Shown: positions 6,290-14,664, counted from the stretch's first letter. The stretch: DNA of 35,836 nucleotides from Oscillospiraceae bacterium (GCA_022793095.1 JAAWCD010000103.1:1-35836), one strand, 5' to 3'. Translations and numbers: made by a program. The notes: generated by a model not told the origin, from the sequence alone.

Positions 6290-7657
6290 ATGATTTTAAA
6301 GACGAAATTGATGGGCCATGTGTTCTCCTTCGGCTCGGTGAAGGAGGTGCTGGCCAAGGCAAACGAGGAAAAATCCGGCGACCGGCTGGCCGGTGTCGCC
6401 GCTGAGACCGCCGAGGAGCGGGTCGCCGCCAAGGTGGTGCTGGCCAACCTCACCCTGGGGGACCTCCGGGAGAATCCCGCCGTCCCCTACGAGGAGGACG
6501 AGGTCACCCGCATCATTCAGGATGATCTGAACGAAAACATCTACAAAGAAATCCGGAACTGGACTGTGGGCGACTTCCGGGAATGGCTGCTCTGCGAGCG
6601 GCACGACGACGCGGATATCCGCCGGATTTCCCGCGGCCTGACCTCCGAAATGGTGGCCGGCGTAGCCAAGCTGATGAGCAACCTGGACCTCATTTACGCG
6701 GCCCGGAAAATCCGGGTGACCGCCCACTGCAACACCACCATCGGCCTGCCCGGCACCCTGTCCGCCCGGCTTCAGCCCAACCACCCCACCGACGACCCGG
6801 ACGGCATCATGGCTTCTCTATTGGAAGGGCTCACCTACGGCATCGGAGACGCCGTGCTGGGCCTGAACCCGGTGGACGACAGCGTGGAGAGCGTTATGCG
6901 GATTCTCAAGCGGTTTGAGGACATTAAAATGCGCTGGGAAATCCCCACCCAGACCTGTGTGCTGGCCCACGTCACCACGCAGATGGAGGCCATCCGGCAG
7001 GGCGCGCCCGCAGACCTCATCTTCCAATCCATTGCCGGTTCCCAGAAGGGCAACGAGGCCTTCGGCCTGGACGGTGCCCTGCTGGAGGAGGCCCGGCAGC
7101 TGGCCTTGAGCCGGGGCACCGCTACCGGGCCCAACGTCATGTATTTTGAGACGGGTCAGGGCTCCGAGCTGTCCTCCGAGGCCCACAACGGGGCCGACCA
7201 GGTGACCATGGAGGCCCGGTGCTACGGCTTTGCCAAGCGGTATCAGCCCTTCCTGGTCAATACGGTGGTGGGCTTTATCGGGCCGGAGTACCTTTATAAC
7301 TCCAAGCAGGTCATCCGGGCCGGTCTGGAGGACCATTTCATGGGCAAGCTGACCGGCATTCCCATGGGCTGCGACGCCTGCTACACCAACCACATGAAGG
7401 CGGACCAGAACGACATTGAGGACTTGGCGGTGCTGCTGACTGCGGCGGGATGCAACTATTTTATGGGCATTCCCCACGGCGACGACGTGATGCTGAACTA
7501 CCAGACCACGGGCTATCATGAGACGGCGGCTCTGCGGGAGCTGTTCGGGCTGACCGCCATTCCGGCTTTCCAGCGGTGGCTGGAGAAGATGGAATTCGTG
7601 GACGGGCACGGCAAGCTGACCGCCCGCGCGGGAGACGGGTCCATTCTGCTGGGATGA
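6290..7657 (+). CDS. eutB: Ethanolamine ammonia-lyase large subunit EutB
   Basis: The 455-residue protein is almost exactly the length of E. coli EutB (453). It begins MILKTKLMGHVFSFGSVKEV, the usual family start, and contains ANEEKSGDRLAG, the barrel segment NTTIGLPGTLSARLQPNHPT, and the late GCDACYTNHMKADQND and FMGIPHGDDVMLNYQTT blocks. The enzyme uses adenosylcobalamin radical chemistry to convert ethanolamine to acetaldehyde and ammonia. The ATG at 6290 behind AGGAGGAGG is the true start; the open frame continues upstream to 6020, but that part is repeat sequence. A hairpin-tail repeat lies after the stop, and eutC follows after 77 bp. Confidence 0.97.
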   Translation: MILKTKLMGHVFSFGSVKEVLAKANEEKSGDRLAGVAAETAEERVAAKVVLANLTLGDLRENPAVPYEEDEVTRIIQDDLNENIYKEIRNWTVGDFREWLLCERHDDADIRRISRGLTSEMVAGVAKLMSNLDLIYAARKIRVTAHCNTTIGLPGTLSARLQPNHPTDDPDGIMASLLEGLTYGIGDAVLGLNPVDDSVESVMRILKRFEDIKMRWEIPTQTCVLAHVTTQMEAIRQGAPADLIFQSIAGSQKGNEAFGLDGALLEEARQLALSRGTATGPNVMYFETGQGSELSSEAHNGADQVTMEARCYGFAKRYQPFLVNTVVGFIGPEYLYNSKQVIRAGLEDHFMGKLTGIPMGCDACYTNHMKADQNDIEDLAVLLTAAGCNYFMGIPHGDDVMLNYQTTGYHETAALRELFGLTAIPAFQRWLEKMEFVDGHGKLTARAGDGSILLG

Positions 7658-7670
7658 CGGTTTTTCGATT

Positions 7671-7710
7671 CTCTTTCTTGAAAGCAGAACCAAATAGAAC
7701 TTTAAACTGC
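7671..7710 (+). repeat. Hairpin-tail repeat after eutB
   Basis: CTCTTTCTTGAAAGCAGAAC, then CAAATAGAACTTTAAACTGC. The hairpin end faces the eutB stop codon and the tail faces eutC. Confidence 0.65.
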
Positions 7711-7734
7711 GTATGATGCGACAAGGCGGGTGAC

Positions 7735-8607
7735 ATGATGAACGAACAGGAAATTCGCGCCATTGTGGAAGAGATGGTGCGCGGCATGGCAAAAAATGAG
7801 CAGCCCCGGACAGCCCCCGCGGCGGTCCGGACGGCGGAGCCGGACGGCGGCTGTCTGGACGATATTTCTGAGCTGGAGCTGAGAGAACTGTATCTGGTGG
7901 CTCACCCGGAGAAGCGGGAGGCCTTCCTGGAATTGAAGCGCCGCACCCCGGCCCGGCTGGCGGTGGGCCGGGCCGGGGCCCGGTACAAGACCCTGACCCA
8001 GCTGCGGATGCGGGCGGACCACGCCGCGGCCCAGGATTCGGTATTTTCCATGGTGGATGAGGAGTTTGTTGCAAAGCAGGGCTATGTTCCGGTACAGACC
8101 CTGTGCGGGGACAAGGACCAGTACCTGACCCGGCCCGACCTGGGCCGCCGGTTCGGGGCGGAGGCTCAGGAGGTCATCAGAAAGACCCTGGGAAGCAATC
8201 CCAAGGTGGCCCTGGTGGTGGGAGACGGACTGTCCTCAGCCGCCATTGAGGCCAACGCCGCCGACTGCATGGCGGCGGTTCAGCAGGGCCTGCGGGCCTA
8301 TCACATTGAGCCGGGCCCGGTGCTGTTTGTCAAATACTGCCGGGTTGGGGCTTCGGACCATATCGGAGAGCTGACCGGCGCGGAAGTGGTCTGCATGCTG
8401 GTGGGCGAGCGGCCCGGACTGGTGACAGCGGAATCCATGTCCGCTTATCTCACCTACGGGGCCCGCATCGGCATCCCAGAGTCCCGGCGGACAGTGATTT
8501 CCAACATCCACCGGCAGGGCACCACAGCGGTGGAGGCAGGGGCCCACATCGCGGAGCTGGTGGACCGGATGCTCAAGCAGAAGACCTCGGGCATTGATTT
8601 GAAGTGA
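7735..8607 (+). CDS. eutC: Ethanolamine ammonia-lyase small subunit EutC
   Basis: The 290-residue protein (E. coli EutC 295) contains the conserved VGDGLSSAAIEANAADCM segment, GRVGASDHIGE-like cobalamin-site text (CRVGASDHIGELTGAEVVCM), ERPGL and the C-terminal KQKTSGIDLK. EutC completes the cobalamin site of EutB. Residues 2-20 (MNEQEIRAIVEEMVRGMAK) form a short amphipathic helix followed by a Pro/Ala-rich linker, the form of the encapsulation peptide that targets EutBC into the microcompartment. The start has only a weak GGCGGG ribosome site. ATG 7738 is an alternative to 7735. Confidence 0.96.
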   Translation: MMNEQEIRAIVEEMVRGMAKNEQPRTAPAAVRTAEPDGGCLDDISELELRELYLVAHPEKREAFLELKRRTPARLAVGRAGARYKTLTQLRMRADHAAAQDSVFSMVDEEFVAKQGYVPVQTLCGDKDQYLTRPDLGRRFGAEAQEVIRKTLGSNPKVALVVGDGLSSAAIEANAADCMAAVQQGLRAYHIEPGPVLFVKYCRVGASDHIGELTGAEVVCMLVGERPGLVTAESMSAYLTYGARIGIPESRRTVISNIHRQGTTAVEAGAHIAELVDRMLKQKTSGIDLK

Positions 8608-8660
8608 CCTGAGAAAACGGCTTGCTGTCAGGACGAGTCCCCCATAAGGTAACTTGTAAA

Positions 8661-8830
8661 CTAAGGAACTACTGATTTCATCCGCGCGCACGTCTTGACG
8701 GCAAACGTTCCGCCTGGACTTCGTGAAAAAAGTTTGAAATCTTTTTGGATTCCTGCACTTTTTGTCACTCGTCAGGCAAAAATTTCGCTCGCCAATCCGC
8801 ACACGCCGATGAAATCAGCGGTTCCCTAAG
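8661..8830. repeat. MITE-like element, copy 2, inside the eut locus
   Basis: The terminal inverted repeats CTAAGGAACTACTGATTTCA (8661-8680) and its near complement TGAAATCAGCGGTTCCCTAAG at the right end bound a 170-bp element. The first 150 bp are almost identical to 35686-35836. The interior carries no gene; a minus-strand frame across it is an artefact. It separates eutC from eutL by 275 bp. Confidence 0.8.
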
Positions 8831-8882
8831 ATAGGATAATAACCCTTTCCAGAAGATTTCAACCTGAAAACGAGGTGATTCT

Positions 8883-9533
8883 ATGACAGGCGATTTGATG
8901 CCGGTCACAGTGCTGGCCACCCGCTTCATCCCAAATGTAAGCGAGGATCTGGCCAGAGAATGGAAGCTCCCGAACGGCTTCCGTTCGGTGGGCATCATCA
9001 CAACCGACTGTGACGACGCCACCTACTGCGCTCTGGACGAGGCCACCAAGGAAGCGCTGGTAGAGGTGGTCTACGGCCGCAGCTTCTATGCCGGCGCGGC
9101 CAACGCCAGCACAGCCCTGGCCGGTGAGGTCATCGGAATTCTGGCCGGTCCCAACCCGGCGGAGGTGACCAGCGGCCTGAAAGCGGCGGTGAGCATGCTC
9201 GGCCAGCTGGGCTTCCGCTCGGCCAATCCGGACGATTCGGTGGTCTACTTCGCCCACACCATTTCCGCCACAGGAAATTATCTCTCCCAGCTGGCGGATA
9301 TCCGTCCCGGGGAGGCCCTGGCCTACCTGATCGCCCCGCCGCTGGAAGCCATGGTGGGACTGGACGCGGCGCTGAAGGCGTCGGACGTGGTGCAGAAGGC
9401 GTTCTTTGCCCCGCCCAGCGAGACCAACTTCGGCGGCGGCCTTCTTACCGGCACCCAGTCCGCCTGCAAGGCGGCTTGTGAAGCCTTTGAGGCGGCAGTG
9501 CTGGACGTGGCCGGACGGCCCAGGGAGGTGTGA
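8883..9533 (+). CDS. eutL: Microcompartment shell protein EutL (tandem BMC domains)
   Basis: The 216-residue protein matches the EutL trimer-forming shell protein (about 219 residues) from end to end. Landmarks are the ATYCALDEATKEALVEVVYG block, GRSFYAGAANAST, GPNPAEVTSGL, the second-domain YLIAPPLEAMVGLDAALKA, and PPSETNFGGGLLTGTQSACK. EutL has two circularly permuted BMC domains and a gated central pore thought to pass larger substrates or cofactors. The ATG at 8883 follows AACGAGGTGATTCT. A MITE-like element lies immediately upstream. Confidence 0.95.
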   Translation: MTGDLMPVTVLATRFIPNVSEDLAREWKLPNGFRSVGIITTDCDDATYCALDEATKEALVEVVYGRSFYAGAANASTALAGEVIGILAGPNPAEVTSGLKAAVSMLGQLGFRSANPDDSVVYFAHTISATGNYLSQLADIRPGEALAYLIAPPLEAMVGLDAALKASDVVQKAFFAPPSETNFGGGLLTGTQSACKAACEAFEAAVLDVAGRPREV

Positions 9534-9670
9534 GCGTGAGCGAACCCTGCCAAATTCGGAGCCATAGGCGGAGCATTTCCGCAGGGGCAATCCATTTGCC
9601 CCGAGGATGTAAAATCAACGGGGTCCCCGGTCAAACGGCCGGGACGGACGTTTGATTGGGGAGGTTTCAG
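9534..9670 (+). other. Structured spacer between eutL and eutE
   Basis: This 137-bp spacer has several compact hairpins, including GGGGCAA-TCCAT-TTGCCCC (9584-9602) and a CCGG-rich pair near 9627-9642. It ends in GGGGAGG before the eutE ATG. It looks like a dispersed structured repeat, but no second copy is visible in this window. I see no cobalamin-riboswitch core. Confidence 0.4.
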
Positions 9671-11113
9671 ATGGATCGAGATTTGCAATCCATTCAGGAG
9701 GTCCGGGACCTGGTCCGGCAGGCCAAGGAGGCCCAGCACATCCTGGCCCGGATGAGCCAGGGCGAGCTGGACCGGCTGACCCAGGCCATTTCCCAGGTCG
9801 GGCAGGAGCACGCCCGGCAGCTGGGCCGGATGGCCGCGGAGGAGACCGGCTTCGGCGTGGCCGGCCATAAGGCGCTCAAAAACGAGTTTGCCGCCAAAAC
9901 CGTGTACGAGGCCATTCGGAACCAGAAAACCGTGGGTATTCTGGCCGAGGACCCGGCGAAGCAGACCATTGACATCGGCGTGCCCGTGGGCGTGGTGGCG
10001 GCGCTGGTGCCCTCCACCAACCCCACCTCCACGGTGATTTACAAGGCGATGATTTCCCTCAAGGCGGGAAATCCCGTCATCTTCTCCCCCCACCCCGGCG
10101 CGCTCAACTGTATTCTGGAGACCGTGGGGCTGGTGGCCCGGGCAGTGGAGCAGGCGGGCGCGCCCCGAGGCGCGGTTTCCGCCATTACCACACCCACCCT
10201 GGAGGCCACCAACGCCCTGATGCGCCACCCGGACACCCGTATGATTCTGGCCACCGGCGGCATGGCCATGGTCAAGGCGGCCTATTCCTCCGGCACCCCC
10301 GCCATTGGCGTGGGCGCGGGCAACGGTCCGGCCTATATCCACCATTCGGCGGATGTGAAGGAGGCGGTCCGGCGGATCTTCGACTCCAAAACCTTTGACA
10401 ACGGGACCATCTGCGCCTCGGAGCAGTCCATCGTCCTGTGCCGGGCCATGGAGGACACGGTTCGCCGGGAGCTGACCGCCCAGGGCGGCTGGATTCTGAA
10501 TCCGGAGGAAAAGGAAAAGCTGGCCTCCTTCATTCTGAGGCCCAACGGCACCATGAACCCGGCCATTGTGGGCAAGAGCGCGGAAACCCTGGCGGAGCTG
10601 GCCGGGCTGGGCACGCCGCCCGCAGGAACACGGGTGCTGATTGTGCCGGAAGACCAGGTGGGGGACAAGCACCCCTTCTCCCACGAAAAGCTGGCCCCCA
10701 TTCTGGCCCTCTATGTGGAGGCGGACGAGGAGGCGGCCCTGGCCCGGTGCGTACAGATCCTGGACTTCGAGGGGGCCGGACACAGCTTCCTCATTCACGC
10801 CAAGGACCGGGCCGCGGTGGAGCGGTTCGCCCTGGCGGTGCCCGCCTCCCGCATTGTGGTCAACAGTCCCGGCGCTCTGGGGGGCATCGGAGCCACCACC
10901 AACCTGTTCCCGGCCATGACCCTGGGCTGCGGCGCAGTGGGCGGCTCCTCCTCCTCCAACAACATCGGGCCTCTGGACCTCATCAACATCAAGCGGGTGG
11001 CCTGGGGCGTCCGTGAGCGGTCTGATTTGGGCGGCATGGACTCCAGCCAGTTCACGGTGGATGAAGATAAGCTGCGGGCTGTTGTGGAGCAGGTTTTGAG
11101 ACGGATGGTGTAA
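9671..11113 (+). CDS. eutE: CoA-acylating acetaldehyde dehydrogenase EutE
   Basis: The 480-residue aldehyde dehydrogenase of the EutE/PduP class oxidises acetaldehyde with CoA and NAD+ to acetyl-CoA. Visible motifs are VGVVAALVPSTNPTSTVIYK, GGMAMVKAAYSSGTPAIGVG, the catalytic loop FDNGTICASEQS with Cys248, and the C-terminal GGSSSSNNIGPLDLINIKRV. The N-terminus lacks the usual encapsulation helix. The last 17 residues (DEDKLRAVVEQVLRRMV) instead form an amphipathic helix behind a Gly/Ser linker, which resembles a C-terminal encapsulation peptide. The ATG at 9671 behind GGGGAGG is preferred to the TTG at 9656. The EutM extension frame starts 3 bp after the stop. Confidence 0.95.
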   Translation: MDRDLQSIQEVRDLVRQAKEAQHILARMSQGELDRLTQAISQVGQEHARQLGRMAAEETGFGVAGHKALKNEFAAKTVYEAIRNQKTVGILAEDPAKQTIDIGVPVGVVAALVPSTNPTSTVIYKAMISLKAGNPVIFSPHPGALNCILETVGLVARAVEQAGAPRGAVSAITTPTLEATNALMRHPDTRMILATGGMAMVKAAYSSGTPAIGVGAGNGPAYIHHSADVKEAVRRIFDSKTFDNGTICASEQSIVLCRAMEDTVRRELTAQGGWILNPEEKEKLASFILRPNGTMNPAIVGKSAETLAELAGLGTPPAGTRVLIVPEDQVGDKHPFSHEKLAPILALYVEADEEAALARCVQILDFEGAGHSFLIHAKDRAAVERFALAVPASRIVVNSPGALGGIGATTNLFPAMTLGCGAVGGSSSSNNIGPLDLINIKRVAWGVRERSDLGGMDSSQFTVDEDKLRAVVEQVLRRMV

Positions 11114-11116
11114 CCG

Positions 11117-11326
11117 ATGGAAGAGTGGATGGAATCCCCAGCGGCGGAAGAGCCCGCCGCAAAACCTAAGCGGTCCCGTAAAAAAGCGGCGGAGCTTCCG
11201 CCGGCGGCGCCCCTCATGCTGGAGCTGGGCCCGCCCCCGCCGCCGGAGGAAGCTTCTCCGGCGGCTCCTGTGGAGCTGCCGGCAGAAGGGCCGGAGGTCC
11301 GTACAAGTACCGAAAGGAGCAGAAAA
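11117..11326 (+). CDS. In-frame N-terminal extension of EutM (possible long form)
   Basis: Seventy codons run from an ATG at 11117, three bases after the eutE stop, straight into EutM without a stop. The extension is Pro/Ala/Glu-rich with a basic patch (KPKRSRKK, residues 17-24) and a run of five prolines. It has no folded-domain signature. Its ribosome site would lie in the eutE 3' end and is weak, but translational coupling is plausible. It resembles the situation of PduB/PduB', where a longer shell protein arises from an upstream in-frame start. Whether it is translated is not shown by the sequence. Confidence 0.45.
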
Positions 11327-11623
<297 letters not shown>

Positions 11624-11629
11624 CGGATC

Positions 11630-11703
11630 CGCCCTTTTCCAAGGGCGGCGGGGTCTGGGGCAAAGCCCCAGCAGGTTTGGGCGGCTGTGTCATGCAGCCG
11701 CCC
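11630..11703 (+). terminator. Hairpin cluster ending the eut locus
   Basis: Three hairpins in series: CGCCCTT/AAGGGCG (11630-11647), CTGGGG-CAAAG-CCCCAG (about 11655-11671) and GGGCGGCTG/CAGCCGCCC (11679-11703). The last is followed by a short CCTTTCC. T-tracts are weak, but this is the natural transcript end after eutM. Confidence 0.55.
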
Positions 11704-11776
11704 CTTTCCAACTATCATATTCCGGGACAAACCCGCATAGGATGCTTCTGACCATATACGAAAGGGAGCGAAAACC

Positions 11777-12412
11777 ATGCGGACAGACTGGAATGAAAAC
11801 ACAATTGACCTGGTGGGCGAGGCAGTGTCCGAGCCCGTTTTTTCCCACTCCAACCACGGCGAGGACTACTACAAGCTGCCTCTTCGGGTGCTCCGGCTCT
11901 CCGGTTTTGAGGACGTGGTCAACCTGACCGTCAGCCGGAGCCTGCTGGAGGAGTGCCCCGCCGTCCCCGGCGGCCAATTGAAGGTCAGCGGCGAGGTGCG
12001 GTCCTACAACAACAAGAGCGGCGAGGGCAGCCGCCTGGTCATCACCGTTTACGTCAAAACCATGTCCCCCGCGGACGGGGAGCACAGCAACCAGCTCCGG
12101 CTGGCCGGCGTGCTCTGCAAGCCGCCAATCTACCGCCGCACGCCGTTGGGCCGGGAAATCTGCGACCTGATGCTGGCGGTCAACCGGAAGTATGGCCGGG
12201 CCGATTACCTGCCCTGTATTGCCTGGGGCAGTCTGGCCAAGCGGTGCGGCGGACTGAACGTAGGAGACGGCCTCCAGGTGGAAGGCCGTCTCCAAAGCAG
12301 AATCTATCACAAGGTTTTGGGTACTTACAGCGAACAGCGGGTCGCCTATGAGGTTTCCATCATGGGGATGTCTCCTTCCCTTCCTGAAAAAACGGAAGAA
12401 AAAGGACTTTAA
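11777..12412 (+). CDS. SSB-like protein with two OB folds
   Basis: The 211-residue protein has an N-terminal OB-fold domain (about 8-95, including SHSNHGEDYYKLPLRVLRLS and RSYNNKSGEGSRLVITVYVK) and a second OB fold (about 105-195, NQLRLAGVLCKPPIYRRTPL, then GREICDLMLAVNRKYGRADY and LPCIAWGSLAKRCGGLNVGD) that strongly resembles PriB/SSB. It is an accessory single-stranded-DNA-binding paralogue and lacks the acidic DDDIPF-type C-terminal tip of housekeeping SSB. The start follows AAAGGGAGCG. Its last dozen codons and stop lie in a degenerate hairpin-tail repeat, so the original C-terminus may have been replaced. It is probably unrelated to ethanolamine metabolism. Confidence 0.75.
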   Translation: MRTDWNENTIDLVGEAVSEPVFSHSNHGEDYYKLPLRVLRLSGFEDVVNLTVSRSLLEECPAVPGGQLKVSGEVRSYNNKSGEGSRLVITVYVKTMSPADGEHSNQLRLAGVLCKPPIYRRTPLGREICDLMLAVNRKYGRADYLPCIAWGSLAKRCGGLNVGDGLQVEGRLQSRIYHKVLGTYSEQRVAYEVSIMGMSPSLPEKTEEKGL

Positions 12413-12414
12413 GG
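12376..12414 (+). repeat. Degenerate hairpin-tail repeat at the SSB-like 3' end
   Basis: TTCCCTTCCTGAAAAAACGG, then AAGAAAAAGGACTTTAAGG. The stop codon TAA is the TTTAA of the repeat tail. Confidence 0.5.
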
Positions 12415-12472
12415 AACCTGTATTCACAACCGTTAATCGGCATCGGACCCGTCTTTTGCCGCCATGCCGCGC
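12414..12472. repeat. MITE-like fragment (right end)
   Basis: CCTGTATTCACAACC, then CGGCATCGGACC and CGTCTTTTGCCGCCATGCCG, match the reverse complement of the right end of the element at 14827-14994. Only this end is left, wedged between the SSB-like gene and the barstar-like gene stop. Confidence 0.6.
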
Positions 12473-12475
12473 CCC

Positions 12476-12748
12476 TCAATCCGTCACGTCAAAGGAGAAC
12501 TCCGGCTCCTCCTCCACCAGATCGACAAACAGCTCCATCAGCTCATTGGCGTAATCCTCCAAGCCCTCCTCCGCCTGGGCCCAGTTCACCACGGACAGCC
12601 GGAAGGGCACCGGAATCTCACAGAGCAGGTCCCAGAGCATATCCAGGCTTCGGTCATAGCTGCCGGGAAAGCCGAACACCTCCGCTATGTGGTTATGGGC
12701 GGAGAAAACGCCGGTCATGCGGCTGCCGTCCAGAATATATGCCTCCAT
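12476..12748 (-). CDS. Barstar-family protein (orphan)
   Basis: The 90-residue acidic protein fits the barstar fold: an N-terminal strand (EAYILDGSRMTG), a helix ending HNHIAEVFGFPGSY, the typical RSLDMLWDLLCEI segment (compare NLDALWDCLTG of barstar), a strand PFRLSVVNW, a long acidic helix (ELMELFVDLVEEE) and the final strand FSFDVTD. Barstar inhibits barnase-type RNases by acidic docking. No barnase-like RNase is within the window, so this may be immunity against a foreign toxin or a diverged regulator. The ATG at 12748 follows TTGGAGGGATTTTG, and a consensus-like promoter lies just upstream. Confidence 0.8.
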   Translation of the reverse strand: MEAYILDGSRMTGVFSAHNHIAEVFGFPGSYDRSLDMLWDLLCEIPVPFRLSVVNWAQAEEGLEDYANELMELFVDLVEEEPEFSFDVTD

Positions 12749-12776
12749 CAAAATCCCTCCAAATCAGTTTGGAATG

Positions 12777-12805
12777 ATTATAATGGAGTTTGCCCCGGTT
12801 GGCAA
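12777..12805 (-). promoter_or_regulatory. Sigma-A promoter of the barstar-like gene
   Basis: Read on minus: TTGCCA (12800-12805), 17-nt spacer, TATAAT (12777-12782). It lies between the anti-sigma stop and the barstar-like ATG, so this gene has its own transcript. Confidence 0.8.
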
Positions 12806-12809
12806 GAGG

Positions 12810-14186
12810 TCAGTTCAGCGGCACGGAAAGCGGCGCGTCAAATTCGGTCCAGCGGGAATAGCTCAGCTGGAAGGTCACCATTATGTCGTGATAGTCCTTG
12901 AGCCGCAGCTCTTGGACGCTGGTTCCGTTCTCGTCTCTGGTCCAGCTGTAGCCGTTGGTGCAGCCCTCCTGCCCCCGGCTGTCCCAATAAATGGAGTTTG
13001 CGGGCGTGGACGTTTCGTAAGGCGTGATGAACCGGACGTCGTAACAGTTCTCCCTCACCCGCTCCACCTGACAGCCGGTAATGCTCTCCGGCAGCCGGTC
13101 CGCTTCGCCGGTCTCCAGGCTGAGCGTGACCCGGTCCAGGTCCTTTTCCAGCCAGCGCGCGCCGGTGATGTGCAGGGTGTAGCCGGAGGCATCGGTAAAG
13201 TAGGCGCTCTCCACACGATGAATGGGCACGAAGGGGGAATCCGGGTCGCCAATGGCGGTGATGCCGCCCTCCCGGCCAAATTCCCGGCCCTGGCTGTCCG
13301 TGAGGTAGAAGTCCAGACCGGTCAGCCAGGCGGTGTTCTCCTCGTGATTGGCCAGCACAATCTGCATACAGGTGGGGTAGACCTCCAGCCGTTCCACGGT
13401 GATGGTCTGGCCGTCAATGGTAACGTCCTGGTTGAGGTCATAGACACGCTCAGCCTGGATCTGGCTCAGGTCCACCGAGACGGGGAAGGTCATGGTGGTC
13501 ACAAGCTCCCCTCTGCCGGGCGCTTCATCATCCCACTGGCTGTCCGCTGGAGCGGGCGCTTCATCATCCGCCCGGGCATCCGCGGTCCGGCCCTCGGAAA
13601 CCCGGATCTCCGCGTCCAGAAGGAACCGCTCCGGCAGGGGGCGTCCAGCCTCGGTGAAAATGATCTCAATGGACCGAAGGCTGTCCTCCTCCTTTGGCGA
13701 ACCATAAGAGAGTCCGGGCCCCGGCAGAGGGCCGTCCCCCTCCGCGGGGCGCAGGCTGGGGTAGCAGTCCAGGCGCAGCGTTGGGTCGTCGGATTTCAGG
13801 GTGTAGAATAGGATCATCTGCTGGTTGTCCGCGATGAGGTAGCGCAGGGTCATGGTGATGCCGTTGGCCTTTTGGGTCTGGTCGATGGGCTGAACATACT
13901 CGTTCTCCACCGCCGCCGACAGGGACGGGGAGAAGGCCACGGCCTGAGCCAGCTCCTTGAGGAAAGGAATCTTCCCACAGGCCCGGGCAAAGGGCAGGGA
14001 GAAATTGACCAGCAGCACAAAGGCGGCGGCGATGCCGCCCAGTGAGCTGAGCGCGGCGGCAACACTCCGGCGGGTCCGGCGTTTTTTGGCGCGGCGGGCC
14101 AGCGCCCGGTCCACCGTCTGGTCCAAGGCGGGGGGCAGGGTGTTCAGCCCGGCGAGGAGCGCGTTGTATTCTTCCGTTCGGTTCAT
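12810..14186 (-). CDS. DUF4179-type membrane anti-sigma factor
   Basis: The 458-residue protein has a short cytoplasmic N-terminus (1-40, basic RRAKKRRTRR at the membrane face), one transmembrane segment (about 41-66) and a large extracytoplasmic part starting with the DUF4179-like domain (YVQPIDQTQKANGITMTLRY, then IADNQQMILFYTLKS). The start overlaps the stop of the ECF sigma gene in ATGA, which indicates translational coupling and a sigma/anti-sigma pair. The protein would hold the sigma factor at the membrane until an envelope signal releases it. The signal is unknown. A low-complexity Ala/Asp/Glu stretch near residues 200-225 looks like a linker. Confidence 0.82.
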   Translation of the reverse strand: MNRTEEYNALLAGLNTLPPALDQTVDRALARRAKKRRTRRSVAAALSSLGGIAAAFVLLVNFSLPFARACGKIPFLKELAQAVAFSPSLSAAVENEYVQPIDQTQKANGITMTLRYLIADNQQMILFYTLKSDDPTLRLDCYPSLRPAEGDGPLPGPGLSYGSPKEEDSLRSIEIIFTEAGRPLPERFLLDAEIRVSEGRTADARADDEAPAPADSQWDDEAPGRGELVTTMTFPVSVDLSQIQAERVYDLNQDVTIDGQTITVERLEVYPTCMQIVLANHEENTAWLTGLDFYLTDSQGREFGREGGITAIGDPDSPFVPIHRVESAYFTDASGYTLHITGARWLEKDLDRVTLSLETGEADRLPESITGCQVERVRENCYDVRFITPYETSTPANSIYWDSRGQEGCTNGYSWTRDENGTSVQELRLKDYHDIMVTFQLSYSRWTEFDAPLSVPLN

Positions 14187-14647
14187 GGTTCCACCTCCAA
14201 TTCCAGTTTTAAAAGGGCAAGCGCCCGGCGCTGCCGGGTGGCCGCGGTGCCCTGAGGGATGCCCAGGGCCTGGGCGGTCTCCGCCTGGGTCAGGCCGGTG
14301 AAGTAGCGCAGAAGGATCACGTCCTTCAGCTCGGTTGGCAGGCGCTGGAGGGCCTCCTTCAGGGGCAGGGCGTCAAAGTCCTCCGCCGCTGTCTCGGGCA
14401 GGGCGTCCATGGAAAATTCCCGCTTCCGGCGGCGCAGCTCCTGCTTGCACTCGTTGATGAGGATGCGGGTCATCCAGGTCTCGAAATAGCCCTCCTGCCG
14501 CAGCTTGGGCAGGGCCAGCAGGCCCTTGTACACGGTCTCGTCCACGGCGTCCAGGGCGATGGCCTCACTGCCCAGATACAGGTATGCCGTGCGGTAAAGG
14601 CGGGCCTTCATCCCCTCCACCCGGACGGCAAACTCGGCTTGCGTCAT
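14183..14647 (-). CDS. ECF-family RNA polymerase sigma factor
   Basis: The 154-residue protein has sigma region 2 (RLYRTAYLYLGSEAIALDAV, then DETVYKGLLALPKLRQEGYF), the ETWMTRILINECKQELRRRK segment that follows it, and region 4 (LKDVILLRYFTGLTQAETAQ followed by ALGIPQGTAATRQRRALALL). It is of the Firmicutes class paired with DUF4179 anti-sigma factors, encoded here by the overlapping downstream gene. A hairpin-tail repeat occupies its immediate 5' region. I find no ECF-type promoter of the form seen at 885 or 23193, so autoregulation is not evident. Confidence 0.92.
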   Translation of the reverse strand: MTQAEFAVRVEGMKARLYRTAYLYLGSEAIALDAVDETVYKGLLALPKLRQEGYFETWMTRILINECKQELRRRKREFSMDALPETAAEDFDALPLKEALQRLPTELKDVILLRYFTGLTQAETAQALGIPQGTAATRQRRALALLKLELEVEP

Positions 14648-14664
14648 CCGCTCCCCTCCTTTCT

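Noticed and set aside
8661-8802. A small minus-strand protein starting MRIGERNFCLTSDKKCRNPK
   Set aside because: The same frame occurs at 35828. It exists only because the MITE-like element is repeated, runs antisense into eutC, and has no ribosome site.
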